Below are positions 1 through 10,800 of a DNA stretch of 64,000 bases, in pieces (position 1 is the first letter of the stretch; each line of letters opens with the position of its first letter). The stretch is from Streptomyces albus subsp. albus (GTDB lineage: Bacteria > Actinomycetota > Actinomycetes > Streptomycetales > Streptomycetaceae): assembly GCF_000725885.1 (NCBI RefSeq), contig NZ_JODR01000006.1, positions 1-64,000 on the forward strand, in the 5' to 3' direction. A program made the position numbers and the translations under genes. The notes below the pieces were generated by a model, which made no database searches, was not told where the DNA came from, and saw nothing but the letters and a program-made list of their open reading frames with translations.

Positions 1-2
1 CA

Positions 3-3000
3 CCCACACCCCCCACCACCCTCCCCACCTACCCCTTCCAACACCACCACCACTGGCTGCCGTCACCGCCGCCCGCAGACGCCGCGGGACAGGTGGTGGA
101 GCACCCCTTCCTCGCCGGTGCGGTCGAACTGCCCGCGGAGGGCGGGGTTCTGCTGTCCGGCCGGATCTCCCTCTCCACCGATCCCTGGCTGGAGGGCCAT
201 GCCGTCTCGGGGGCCGTACTGCTGCCGGGCACCGGGTTCCTGGAGCTGGCCGCGGCGGCGGCACGGCACACCGGGTGCGGGCAGGTCGACGATCTGGTCG
301 TCCGAACCCCCCTCGTGCTGCCGGCCGGCGGGGCCGACGTGCAGGTACAAGTGGCGGCAGCGCAGGGCGGGGAGCGGCGCTGTGTGATCCGTGCCCGGAG
401 CGACGGCCACAAGTGGGTGGAGCACGCGACGGCGACGCTGGTGGAGCAGGCCGGCGGCGAGCACGACACGGAGTGGGCGGCCGGCACGTGGCCGCCGCCC
501 GGGGCCGAACCCGTCCCGGTGCCCGGGCTGTACGAGGAACTGGCCACGCGCGGCTACGGCTATGGTCCGGCCTTCCACGGACTGCGCGGGGTGTGGCGGT
601 CGGACGGGGACCTGTTCGCCGAGGCCGTACTGCCCGAGCGGTACCAGGACGGCCGCTTCGGCGTCCATCCCGCGCTGCTCGACGCCGCACTGCACCCGCT
701 GGCCCTCACCCATGACGCCGAGGGAAAGATCCGGCTGCCGTTCGTCTTCGGCCGAACGGTGCTGCGGGGGCGGGGCGCCCGTGCCCTGCGCGTCCGGCTG
801 CGGGTCACCGACGGCTCCGCCCGGCTGGACGCCGTCTCCGACTCCGGCCAGCAGGTGCTCAGCTGTACGGGGCTGGTGCTGCGGCCCGTGGACACCGGCC
901 GGACGGCCGCGATGGCTGCCGCCTCCGCGCTGAACCGGCTGCGGTACGAGGCGGTCTGGCAGCCGGTGCCGGACGTGCCCCGCACGGAGAGGGCCCCGGG
1001 GACCTGGCTGGTGCTCGCCTTCCCCTCCGCCGACCCGTCGTGGGCCGCACCACCGGTCGAGCACGCCGTGACCGTCCCGCTCGACCGGGCGGCCGGCCGC
1101 GCCGGGCTCGCGGCCTCGCTTCCCGACACGGCACCCGACGGGGTGCTCTGTCTCACCAGGCGCCCGGAGGACCTGCTGCTGGCCGTGCAGGCGCTCGACG
1201 ACGCGCGGGTGGAGGCACCGGTGTGGTGCGTCACCCACCGGGCGGAGGACGATCCGGACGCGGCGGCCGTGTGGGGAGCGGGCCGGGCCGTCGCACTGGA
1301 ACTGCCCGAGCGGTGGGGCGGCCTGGTGGACGTGCCCGAACGGCGCACCGAGCCGGCCGCCGCCCTCCTGGCGGGGGTGCTGTCGGGGAACACCGGCGAG
1401 GACCAGGTGCGCGTCCGGGACGACGGAGTGGAGGCACGCCGACTGGTGCGGGCGGATCCCCCGCCGGATGCCGGACCGGCGCGCTGGACGCCGTCCGGCA
1501 CCGTCCTGATCACCGGTGGCACGGGCGCGCTGGGTGCCCACGTCGCCCGCTGGGTGGCCGGACTGGGGGGCTGCTCACTGCTGCTCGTCTCCCGGCGCGG
1601 TCCGCAGGCGCCGGGTGCCCGGGAGCTGGCGGCGGAGCTCACCGCCGCCGGTACACCCGCCCGCGTCGTCGCGGCCGATGTCACCGACCGTGCCGCGATG
1701 GCCGGTCAGGTGGCCGAGGCAGCGCGCGACGGCGCCCCCGTTCGCGCGGTCTTCCACACGGCAGGCGTGCCCGGCAGGCGCCGCGTGCTGGAGACCGGGC
1801 CGGAGGACCTCCGTACCGTCCTGGCGGCCAAGGCCGAGGGCGCCCGGGTGCTGGACGCGGTGCTGGAGGGCACCGACGTGGACGCCTTCGTGCTCTTCTC
1901 CTCCGTCTCCGGTGTGTGGGGCGCGGCCGGCCAGGCGGCGTACGGCGCCGCCAACGCCGCCCTCGACGCGCTCGCCGCCCGTCGGCGGGCCCGCGGCCGG
2001 GCGGCCGTCTCCCTCGCGTGGGGCCCCTGGTCCGGCGGCGGCATGGTGGACGCCGGGCTGGAGAGGGACCTGCGGCGGCGCGGACTGGTGCCACTGGCCG
2101 TCGCCGACGCCATGCGGGCACTGGAGGAGTGCGTGCCCTCGGGCGCCGACCGTGTGCTGGTGGACGCCGTGTGGTCCCGGTTCCTGCCCTTGTTCACCGC
2201 GGCCCGCCCCGCGCCGCTGTTCGCGCACCTCACCGCCCGGCTGCGCGAGACGGCGCCCGAACCGGCGCCGTCACGCGACACCACGGCGCCGGCCGGCGGT
2301 ACGGGGGACCTGCTGCACCTCGTCCGGGCCGAGATCGCCTCCGTCGTCGGACACGCGGACGCCGGCGCCGTGGACCCCGAACGGCCGCTGCGGGAGCTGG
2401 GCTTCGACTCCCTGATGTCGGTACGGCTGCGCGACCGGCTGGCCGCGGCGCTCGGCGTCCGGCTCTCCCCGACCGTCGCCTTCGACCATCCGACCTCGGC
2501 GGCGCTCGCCCGGCACCTGGAGACCCTGACGGGCACCGGGCCCGCCGCCGGCGCGCAGCGGCCCGCCGCGCCCGCCGGCACAACGGACGAGCCCGTCGCG
2601 GTGGTGGGCATGGCGTGCCGGTACCCGGGCGGGATCGCCACACCGGAGGACCTGTGGCGGCTGGTCCGCGCGGGCCGGGACGCCATCGGGGCCTTCCCCG
2701 CCGACCGCGGCTGGGACCTGGCCCGGCTCCACCACCCGGACCGGCACCGGACCGGCACCACCTACACCCGCGAAGGCGGTTTCCTCGACGACCCGGCGGG
2801 CTTCGACGCCGGCTTCTTCGGCATCCCGCCCCGCGAGGCCCTCGCGATGGACCCGCAGCAGCGCCTCATGCTGGAGACGGCGTGGGAGGCGGTCGAGCAC
2901 GCCGGGATCGGCCCCGAATCGCTGCGCGGAAGCCGCACCGGGGTGTTCGCCGGCACGATGTACAACGACTACTACTCGCGGCTCAACGGCATCCCCGACG

Positions 3001-6000
3001 GTCTGGAGGGCATCCTCGGGCTGGCCAACAGCGACAGCGTGATGTCCGGCCGGATCTCCTACCTGCTCGGGCTGGAAGGGCCGGCCGTCACCGTCGACAC
3101 CGCCTGCTCGTCCTCGCTGGTGGCCGTCCATCTGGCCTGCCAGGCACTGCGGCAGGGCGAGTGCGACGCGGCGCTGGCCGGCGGTGCCACGGTGATGGCG
3201 ACACCCAACCTCTTCGTCGAGTTCGCCCGCCAGGGCGGGCTGGCCGCGGACGGACGCTGCAAGTCGTTCTCGGCCGACGCGGACGGCACCGGCTGGTCCG
3301 AAGGCGTGGGAGTGGTGCTGCTGGAACGGCTGTCGGACGCACGGCGCCTGGGGCACGAGGTGCTCGCCGTCGTCCGGGGCTCCGCCGTCAACCAGGACGG
3401 CGCCTCCCACGGGCTGACCGCGCCCAACGGACCCGCCCAGCAGCGCGTCATCCGGGCCGCTCTCGCCCGCGCGGGCGTCACCGGCGCCGACGTCGACGCC
3501 GTCGAGGCGCACGGCACCGGCACCAAGCTGGGCGATCCCATCGAGGCCCAGGCACTGCTCGCCGTGTACGGCGAACGGCGGGGCGGCGGCCCCCTGTACC
3601 TCGGCTCCCTCAAGTCGAACCTGGGGCACGCCCAGGCGGCGGCCGGCGTCGGCGGGCTCATCAAGACCGTGCAGGCGCTCCGGCACGAGGTGCTGCCGCC
3701 GACCCTCCACGCACAGACGCCGACCCCCGCGGTGGACTGGTCGGCGGGAGGGGTCGCCCTGCTGACGGAGGAGCGCGCCTGGCCCCGCGGGGAGCGCCGG
3801 CGGCTGGCCGGCGTGTCGTCGTTCGGCATCAGCGGCACCAACACGCACGTCGTCCTGGAGGAGGGCGACCCCTTGGCCCCGCTCACTCCCCCGCCGTCTG
3901 CCCCGTCGACGACGGTCCTCGCGCCCGGGCAGGTCCCGGGCCCACGGACCGCCCGGGCACCGGACGACGGACGGGCACAGGGGGACGAGCCGGCACCGGA
4001 TGGCGGGCGGGACCGGGAGAACGAGTCGGCGCCCGGCGGTGGACGGGCGCCAGGCGGCGGGCCGACACCGGACGATCCGGAACCACCGGACAACGGACAC
4101 GCACGGCAGCACGAGCCGGCACCCGACAGTGGACGGGCACCGGACAGCAAGCCGACACCGGACGGCCCGGAACCACCGGACAACGGACACGCACGGCAGC
4201 ACGAGCCGGCACCCGACAGTGGACGGGCGCCAGGCGGCGGGCCGGGGCCGTACAGCAAGCCGACACCAGTCGGCCCGGAGGCACCGGAGACCGGACAGGC
4301 ACCGGAGCATGGGCCAGAGCCGGGCCGTGGGCCGGAGCCGGGCGTGGAGGCCGGGGCGGTTCCGTTCGGGGAACGGCTTCCGTTCGTGCTCGGTGCGCGG
4401 ACCGCCGCCGCGCTCCCCGCGCAGGCGAGGGCGCTGCGGGCGCGGCTGGAGGCGGAACCGGGTCTTGCGGCGCGTGACGTGGCGTGGTCGCTGGCGACCA
4501 CCCGGTCCGCCCTCGCGCACCGGGCCGTGGCCGTCGCCGGGAACCGCGCTGAACTGCTGGACGCGCTCACGGCGCTCGGCCGGGGAACGGACACGGTGCT
4601 GCCCGCCTCGGTGCGGGTGGGTCAGGCCCGCGAGGGCCGTACCGTGCTGATGTTCCCCGGCCAGGGCTCGCAGTGGCGGGGTATGGGCCGCGCGCTGCTG
4701 GCCGGGAGCGAGGTGTTCGCCGAAGGCGTCCGGGAGTGCGAGGAGGCGCTGGCGCCCTGGGTCGACTGGTCGCTCACGCGGGTGCTGCGCGGTGCGGACG
4801 GCGCCGCCACCGCACCGGTGGACGTGGTCCAGCCCGCCCTGTTCGCGGTGATGGTGTCGCTGGCGCGGATGTGGCAGCACTGGGGCGTCCCGGTGGACGG
4901 TGTGGTCGGCCACTCGCAGGGGGAGATCGCCGCCGCCTGCGTGTCGGGGGCGCTGTCGCTGGCGGACGGCGCGCGGGTGGTGGCGGTCCGCTCGCGGCTG
5001 CTGGCCGAACTGGCCGGGACAGGCGGCATGGTGTCCGTCGCCCTGCCCCCCGAGGAGGTGCGCGGCCGGCTCGGCGGCCGGCTGTCGCTGGCCTCCGTCA
5101 ACGGGCCCGGCTCGGTCGTGGTGTCCGGCCCCGACGACGCGCTGGAGGAGCTGATGGCCTCCGCGCGGGCGGACGGTGTCCCGGTCCGCCGCATCGACGT
5201 GGACTACGCCTCGCACTCCCCCGCCGTCGAGGCGTTGCGCGACCGGCTCCGGGCCGAACTGTCCGGGCTGTCCCCACGCGAGGGCACGGTGCCGCTGTAC
5301 TCGACGGTGACCGGAACCCGGCTGGCCGGGAGCGAACTGGACGCGGCCTACTGGTACCGCAACCTGCGCGAGACGGTACGGCTGCGAAGCGCGGTCGAGT
5401 CGCTGGCGGCCGACGGGTTCGCCTTCTTCGCGGAGTGCAGCCCGCACCCGGTGCTGACGGTCGGGGTGCGGGAGACCCTGGACGCGTTGGGAGCCGGCGG
5501 CACGGTGCTCGGCTCGCTGCGCCGTGACGAGGGCGGCACGGACCGCATGCTGCGGTCGCTGGCCGAGGGGTACGCCGATGGGCTGCCGGTGGACTGGCGG
5601 CGGGTGCTGGGGGCGGGCCGGCGGGTGCCGTTGCCGACCTACGCGTTCCAGCACGAACGGTTCTGGCTCGACGCCGGTGCCGGGACGGCCCCCGAGGCGG
5701 CGGCTCCCGGTGACGACACACGGTTCTGGGAGGCGGTCGAACGCGGGGATGTCGGGCGGCTGGCCGGCGAATTGGGAACTGCCGACGGACTGGCCGCGGC
5801 GCTGCCCGCGCTGGCGGCCTGGCGACGCAGGAGCCGGCGCCAGGCGCGCCTGGACTCCTGGCGGTACGACATCGTCTGGCGTCCGCACCCGGTCGAGGGC
5901 GGTGCCGTGCCGTCGGGGCGGTGGCTGCTGCTGACCACCGGCACGCCCGCCGCCGAGGGGCTGCGCGGTCTGCTGGCCGACGGGGGGCTGGACGCCACCG

Positions 6001-7883
6001 TGCTGACGCTGGGCCCCGGCACGACCGACCGGACCGCGCTGGGGGCCCGCCTCGCCGAGGCCGTGGACGGCGCCGGGGGGACCCCGTTCGCGGGGGTGCT
6101 CAGCCTGCTGGGACTGGACGAGACGCCGCACCCGTCGCTGCCGGGGCTGACGACGGGGCTGGCACTGACCGTCGCCGCCGTGCAGGCCCTCGGTGACACC
6201 GGCACGGACGCTCCGTTGTGGACGGTCACCTGTGGCGCGTCCGGTGTCGGGGAGCTCGGCCCCGCCCGCCCCGCGCAGAACCAGCTGTGGGGGCTGGGCC
6301 GGGTCGCGGCCCTGGAACACCCCGCCCGCTGGGGCGGACTGGTCGACCTGCCCGCCGCGCCGGGCGCGTCGGGCGCGGCGGCGCTGCTGGGTGTCCTCGC
6401 GCGGGGCGGCGGCGAGGACCAGTGGGCGGTGTCGGCGTCCGGTACGGCCCATGTGCGCCGCCTCGTGCGGCGCGGCACCGGCACGGCACCGGCCGGGGAC
6501 GACGACGCGTGGCGGCCGGCGGGCACCGTACTGATCACGGGGGCGAGCGGTTCGCTGGGCCCGCACCTGGCCCGCTCGGTGGCCGCGCGCGGGGCCCGGC
6601 ACGTGGCGCTGCTGAGCAGGCGCGGCGAGAGCTCACCCGGTATGGCTGAGCTGGTGGCCGAACTGGCGGAGGCGGGCTGCACGGCCCAGGCGTTCGCCTG
6701 CGACGTACGGGACCGGGCGCGGCTGGCCGCCGTCCTGGCGGAACTGTCCGCCGCGGGCCGCCCGGTGACGACGGCGCTGCACGCCGCCGCGCATCTGGAC
6801 ATCGCCCCCCTGGCGACGACGACACTGTCGCACTTCGCCGAGGTCGTGGACGCGAAGGTCTCCGGCGCGGTGAACCTCGTCGAGCTGCTGGAGCGGGAAC
6901 AGCTGCGGGAAGTGGTCCTCTTCTCCTCGATCGCGGGGGTGTGGGGCAGCGCCGAGCACGGTGCCTACGCGGCGGCGAACGCCTTCCTCGACGCGTACGC
7001 CGCGCGCTGCCGGGCCGACGGGCTGCCGGTCACATCCGTGGCCTGGGGCATCTGGGACGAGCAGATCACCAGGGACCGCACCGACGCGGACCTGGTGGTG
7101 CGCCGCGGTCTGCCGTTCCTCGACCGCGAGACGGCCTTCGAGGGGCTGTACCAGGCGCTCGCGGCGCCGGAGGCGGTCCAGGTCGTCGCCGATGTGGACT
7201 GGTCCCGTTTCGTGCCGGTGTTCACCTCCGTGCGTGACAGCCCCCTCCTCGCCGAGATCGCCGGTCCGTCGACGCCGGGCGGGGACGGGGACGGGGACCG
7301 GGACGGGCCGGGGTCGCCAGGGGCACCCGCCGAGGGCGCGGCCGGCGCGTTCCGTGCGCGGCTGGCGGCCATGACACCCGCCGACCGCGAACACGCCGTG
7401 CTCGAACTGGTGCGGTCCACCGGCGCGGTGGTGCTGGGGCGGGACGCGGAGGACCGGCTCGGCCCCGACCAGGAGTTCCGTCAGGCGGGGTTCGACTCGC
7501 TGCTCTCGGTGGACCTGCGCAACCGGCTCAACCGTGCGACCGGCCTGCGTCTGCCGCCGACGCTGCTGTTCGACCACGCCACCCCGGCCCGGCTGGCGCA
7601 GCACCTGCTCGGTCACCTGTCGGACGGGGACGCGGGCGCGGAGGGGACGCCCGAGGACGTCCTGGCCGGGCTGGACCGGATCGAGCGGCAGATCCGGGCC
7701 CTGCCGGGTGACGGGACGGCGCGGGTGCGGCTGACCGCTCGCGTCGAGACGCTGCTGGCTGCCGTACGCGGGGCCGGTGGCGACGACGCGGGGGACGGCG
7801 GGGATGCCGTGTCCGCCGTGGAGTCCGCCGCCAGCACCGAGGAGTTGCTGGACCTCCTCGACAGCCGGTACGGCGAGTCCTGA
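3..7883 (+). CDS. Modular type I PKS, 5'-truncated: (AT end)-DH-KR-ACP-KS-AT-KR-ACP-docking (PKS1)
   Basis: The reading frame is open from base 3 and begins inside the post-AT linker (LPTYPFQ then four His), so the start lies upstream. First visible module: DH (about 93-910) with intact HxxxGxxxxP (198-227) and the second-motif Asp (about 679); KR (Rossmann motif about 1512; Ser-Tyr-Asn triad about 1895-1950) with the A-type Trp eight residues before Tyr and no LDD, so A1-like; ACP with GFDSL (about 2400). Second module: KS (2592-3865; Cys in TACSSS, HGTGT and NLGH present), a repeat-expanded KS-AT linker, AT with GHSQGE (about 4909) and YASH (about 5203), predicting methylmalonyl-CoA; KR (about 5720-7250) with Trp and His of an A2 type; ACP (about 7380-7600). 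The C-terminal 80 residues look like a docking domain. KR1 with an active DH makes an alkene at its beta carbon; KR2 makes a hydroxyl. PKS2 starts 16 bases after the stop, so they are cotranscribed. Confidence 0.97.
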   Translation, partial: PTPPTTLPTYPFQHHHHWLPSPPPADAAGQVVEHPFLAGAVELPAEGGVLLSGRISLSTDPWLEGHAVSGAVLLPGTGFLELAAAAARHTGCGQVDDLVVRTPLVLPAGGADVQVQVAAAQGGERRCVIRARSDGHKWVEHATATLVEQAGGEHDTEWAAGTWPPPGAEPVPVPGLYEELATRGYGYGPAFHGLRGVWRSDGDLFAEAVLPERYQDGRFGVHPALLDAALHPLALTHDAEGKIRLPFVFGRTVLRGRGARALRVRLRVTDGSARLDAVSDSGQQVLSCTGLVLRPVDTGRTAAMAAASALNRLRYEAVWQPVPDVPRTERAPGTWLVLAFPSADPSWAAPPVEHAVTVPLDRAAGRAGLAASLPDTAPDGVLCLTRRPEDLLLAVQALDDARVEAPVWCVTHRAEDDPDAAAVWGAGRAVALELPERWGGLVDVPERRTEPAAALLAGVLSGNTGEDQVRVRDDGVEARRLVRADPPPDAGPARWTPSGTVLITGGTGALGAHVARWVAGLGGCSLLLVSRRGPQAPGARELAAELTAAGTPARVVAADVTDRAAMAGQVAEAARDGAPVRAVFHTAGVPGRRRVLETGPEDLRTVLAAKAEGARVLDAVLEGTDVDAFVLFSSVSGVWGAAGQAAYGAANAALDALAARRRARGRAAVSLAWGPWSGGGMVDAGLERDLRRRGLVPLAVADAMRALEECVPSGADRVLVDAVWSRFLPLFTAARPAPLFAHLTARLRETAPEPAPSRDTTAPAGGTGDLLHLVRAEIASVVGHADAGAVDPERPLRELGFDSLMSVRLRDRLAAALGVRLSPTVAFDHPTSAALARHLETLTGTGPAAGAQRPAAPAGTTDEPVAVVGMACRYPGGIATPEDLWRLVRAGRDAIGAFPADRGWDLARLHHPDRHRTGTTYTREGGFLDDPAGFDAGFFGIPPREALAMDPQQRLMLETAWEAVEHAGIGPESLRGSRTGVFAGTMYNDYYSRLNGIPDGLEGILGLANSDSVMSGRISYLLGLEGPAVTVDTACSSSLVAVHLACQALRQGECDAALAGGATVMATPNLFVEFARQGGLAADGRCKSFSADADGTGWSEGVGVVLLERLSDARRLGHEVLAVVRGSAVNQDGASHGLTAPNGPAQQRVIRAALARAGVTGADVDAVEAHGTGTKLGDPIEAQALLAVYGERRGGGPLYLGSLKSNLGHAQAAAGVGGLIKTVQALRHEVLPPTLHAQTPTPAVDWSAGGVALLTEERAWPRGERRRLAGVSSFGISGTNTHVVLEEGDPLAPLTPPPSAPSTTVLAPGQVPGPRTARAPDDGRAQGDEPAPDGGRDRENESAPGGGRAPGGGPTPDDPEPPDNGHARQHEPAPDSGRAPDSKPTPDGPEPPDNGHARQHEPAPDSGRAPGGGPGPYSKPTPVGPEAPETGQAPEHGPEPGRGPEPGVEAGAVPFGERLPFVLGARTAAALPAQARALRARLEAEPGLAARDVAWSLATTRSALAHRAVAVAGNRAELLDALTALGRGTDTVLPASVRVGQAREGRTVLMFPGQGSQWRGMGRALLAGSEVFAEGVRECEEALAPWVDWSLTRVLRGADGAATAPVDVVQPALFAVMVSLARMWQHWGVPVDGVVGHSQGEIAAACVSGALSLADGARVVAVRSRLLAELAGTGGMVSVALPPEEVRGRLGGRLSLASVNGPGSVVVSGPDDALEELMASARADGVPVRRIDVDYASHSPAVEALRDRLRAELSGLSPREGTVPLYSTVTGTRLAGSELDAAYWYRNLRETVRLRSAVESLAADGFAFFAECSPHPVLTVGVRETLDALGAGGTVLGSLRRDEGGTDRMLRSLAEGYADGLPVDWRRVLGAGRRVPLPTYAFQHERFWLDAGAGTAPEAAAPGDDTRFWEAVERGDVGRLAGELGTADGLAAALPALAAWRRRSRRQARLDSWRYDIVWRPHPVEGGAVPSGRWLLLTTGTPAAEGLRGLLADGGLDATVLTLGPGTTDRTALGARLAEAVDGAGGTPFAGVLSLLGLDETPHPSLPGLTTGLALTVAAVQALGDTGTDAPLWTVTCGASGVGELGPARPAQNQLWGLGRVAALEHPARWGGLVDLPAAPGASGAAALLGVLARGGGEDQWAVSASGTAHVRRLVRRGTGTAPAGDDDAWRPAGTVLITGASGSLGPHLARSVAARGARHVALLSRRGESSPGMAELVAELAEAGCTAQAFACDVRDRARLAAVLAELSAAGRPVTTALHAAAHLDIAPLATTTLSHFAEVVDAKVSGAVNLVELLEREQLREVVLFSSIAGVWGSAEHGAYAAANAFLDAYAARCRADGLPVTSVAWGIWDEQITRDRTDADLVVRRGLPFLDRETAFEGLYQALAAPEAVQVVADVDWSRFVPVFTSVRDSPLLAEIAGPSTPGGDGDGDRDGPGSPGAPAEGAAGAFRARLAAMTPADREHAVLELVRSTGAVVLGRDAEDRLGPDQEFRQAGFDSLLSVDLRNRLNRATGLRLPPTLLFDHATPARLAQHLLGHLSDGDAGAEGTPEDVLAGLDRIERQIRALPGDGTARVRLTARVETLLAAVRGAGGDDAGDGGDAVSAVESAASTEELLDLLDSRYGES
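4041..4243 (+). repeat. 90-bp-period tandem repeat in the PKS1 KS-AT linker
   Basis: An identical 62-base segment occurs at 4077-4138 and again at 4167-4228, offset by exactly 90 bases (30 codons). A 23-base segment at 4041-4063 recurs at 4221-4243, offset by 180 bases. The repeat encodes a Pro/Asp/Gly/His-rich, probably disordered stretch (units such as NGHARQHEPAPDSGRAP) inside a roughly 150-residue insertion (about 3866-4360) between the KS and the conserved start of the KS-AT linker domain. The period is a multiple of three, so copy changes keep the frame. Confidence 0.9.
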
Positions 7884-7899
7884 GACGGGCGGAGGAGCA

Positions 7900-10800
7900 G
7901 TGACGGACACCGGGCGCAGCACGGAGGAGCGGCTGGCGCGGCATCTGCGGACGATGAGCGCCGAGTTGCGGGCCGCGCGGACACGCGCCGAGGATCTGGA
8001 GGCGCAGCGCCGGGAGCCGGTCGCCGTGGTGGGGATCGGCTGCCGCTATCCCGGTGGCGTGGACAGCGCCGGGGGCCTGTGGCGGGTGGTGAGCGAGGGC
8101 CGGGACGCGATCCGCGGACTGCCCACCGACCGCGGCTGGGACCTGGCGGATCTGTACGGCACGGACCCGGACGCGCCGGGGAGCGCCTACAGCACCGCCG
8201 GCGGGTTCCTGGACGACGTGGCCGGCTTCGACGCGGAGTTCTTCGGCATCTCCCCGCGCGAGGCCACCACGATGGACCCCCAGCAGCGGCTGCTGCTGGA
8301 GACCGCGTGGGAGGCGGTGGAGAACGCGGGGATCGATCCGCACACGCTGCGGGACAGCCGGACGGGTGTGTTCGCGGGCTCCAACATCCAGGATTACTCC
8401 CATGTGCTGGCGGCGGCCCCGCGGGCGGCCGAGGGGTACGTGGTCACCGGCACGACCGGCGCCATGGTCTCCGGCCGGATCTCCTACACGTTCGGACTGG
8501 CAGGCCCGTCCGCGACGATCGACACGGCGTGTTCGTCGTCGCTGGTCGCGCTCCATCTGGCCGTGCGGGCGCTGCGCGCCGGTGAGTGCGTGGCCGCGCT
8601 GGCGGGCGGGGCGACCGTGCTGGCCACCACGCGCGCCTTCACCGAGTTCAGCAGGCAGCGGGCGCTGGCACCGGACGGCCGGTGCAAGGCGTTCGGTGCG
8701 GGCGCCGACGGTTTCGGACTGGGCGAGGGCGCGGGGATGCTCTTCCTGGAGCGGCTGTCCGACGCGCTGCGGCACGGGCATCCCGTGCTGGCCGTCATCC
8801 GCGGCTCGGCCGTCAACTCCGACGGGGCGTCCAACGGCATCACCGCGCCGAGCGGGCACGCGCAGGAACGGGTGCTGGCGGAGGCACTGGCCGCGTCCGG
8901 GGTGGCCGCGCACGAGGTGGACCTGGTGGAGGCGCACGGCACCGGCACGCGGCTGGGCGACCCGATCGAGGCCCGCGCCCTGATGGCGGTGTACGGGACG
9001 GGGCGGGCCACACCGCTGTGGGTCGGCTCGGTCAAGTCCAACCTGGGCCACACGCAGGCCGCCGCGGGGGTCGCCGGAGTCATCAAGACGGTACTGGCCC
9101 TGCGGCACAGGACTCTGCCGCCCACCCTGCACGCCGAGGTGCCGACGCCCGAGGTGGACTGGTCGGCGGGAGGGGTGCTGCCACTGTCCCACGCCCGTCC
9201 GTGGCCGGACGGAGGGCGGCCACGGCGGGCAGGTGTCTCCGCGTTCGGCATCAGCGGGACCAACGCCCATCTGATCGTGGAGGAGTACCCGCCCGGCACC
9301 ACCGGAGCCGGTGGGGCGGGCGGCGCCGCCGGTGCGGGGACGGCCGCGGCGGCGAGGGCGTCGGCCGGCGGTGGAAGAGCGACGGCGGCCGGAGGGACGG
9401 CCGCGACCGGCGGTGGGGCGGGAGCTGCGGGAAAGGCCGGCCCGCCGCTGCTGCCGTGGCTGGTCTCGGCACACTCGGAAGCGGCGCTCGCGGCCCAGGC
9501 GGGCAAGCTGCTCGGATGGTGCGGCGAACGGCCGGACGCCCCGGACGCGACGGGCACGGCCACCGGGACGGGCGGCGCTGCCACCGGAACGGACAGCACC
9601 GTCGCCGGGACGGACAGCGCCGTCGCCGCGAGAGAGGGCGCCGGCGTCGCGACGGGACACGGCGCCGGGGCCGGGACGCGCCCCGAGAAGGACTCCCCCG
9701 CACGCGGCGCCGCCGGAGGCAGCGGCCCCGGCCAGGGCAGCACCGACGGTACGGACCGTGCCGGAGACGGCCCGAGGGCCCATTCGGGAATCGACGGTCA
9801 GGGAATCGACGATCCACGAGCCGTCGGTCCGGGGACCGTCGATCCCGGGGCTGTCGCCCGCGCGCTGATGCGCTCCCGCAGCCGGTTCGCGCACCGCGCG
9901 GTCCTGCTGGCCGAGGAGCCCGACGGCTTCCGAGCGGCGCTGGCCGCGCTCGCGGCGGGCGCCGACGGCCCGGACGTGGTGCGTGGCCGGGCCGCCGCAC
10001 CGGGACGGCAGGCGTTCCTCTTCTCCGGGCAGGGCGGGCAACGTCCGGGCATGGGCCGTGAGTTGTACGCGGCGTTCCCGGCGTACGCGGCGGCCTTCGA
10101 CGCGGCCTGCGCCCGGCTGGACCCGCATCTGCGGCGGCCGTTGCGCGAGGTCGTCTTCGCGGAGCCGGGCACCGAGGGAGCCGCGCTGCTGGATACCACG
10201 GAGTTCGCCCAGCCCGCGCTGTTCGCGCTGGAGACCGCGCTGTTCGCCCTGTACTCCGCGTGGGGGCTGCGGCCGGACAGGCTGCTGGGGCATTCCGTGG
10301 GGGAAGTGGTCGCCGCCCATGTGGCCGGAGTGCTGTCCCTGGCCGACGCCGGCACGCTCGTCGCGGCACGGGGCCGGCTGATGCAGGAGCTGCCGCCGGG
10401 CGGGTCGATGGCCGCGGTCGAGGCGTCCGAGACGGAGGTGACGCCGCTGCTGCGGGGCCGTGAGGACCGCGCCGGTGTGGCGGCCGTCAACGGGCCGAGG
10501 TCCGTCACGGTCGCCGGTGACCGTGACGTGGTGGCCGAGGTGGCCGCCCACTGGCGGGAGCGGGGCAGGCGGGTGAGGCCGCTGAACGTCAGCCACGCCT
10601 TCCACTCCCCCCGGATGGACGGCATGCTCGACGCGTTCCTCGACGTCGCCTCGTCGCTCCGGTACGGGGAGCCCACGCTGCCGCTCGTCTCGTCGGTGAC
10701 GGGGCAGCAGGCCACCGGGAAGGAGCTGGCCGACCCGCGCTACTGGGTGGAGCACGTCCGGCGCACCGTCCGCTTCCACGACGGGCTGTGCGCGCTCCGG

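Noticed and set aside
1040..4477. Long open frame (1145 residues) on the plus strand inside PKS1
   Set aside because: It is an alternate-frame shadow: Arg/Gly/Ala-rich, no domains, no ribosome site, and the true PKS frame carries all catalytic motifs with the expected third-base GC bias.
2271..6602. 1443-residue open frame on the minus strand inside PKS1
   Set aside because: Antisense shadow of a high-GC coding region; the translation is low-complexity and has no recognisable fold.
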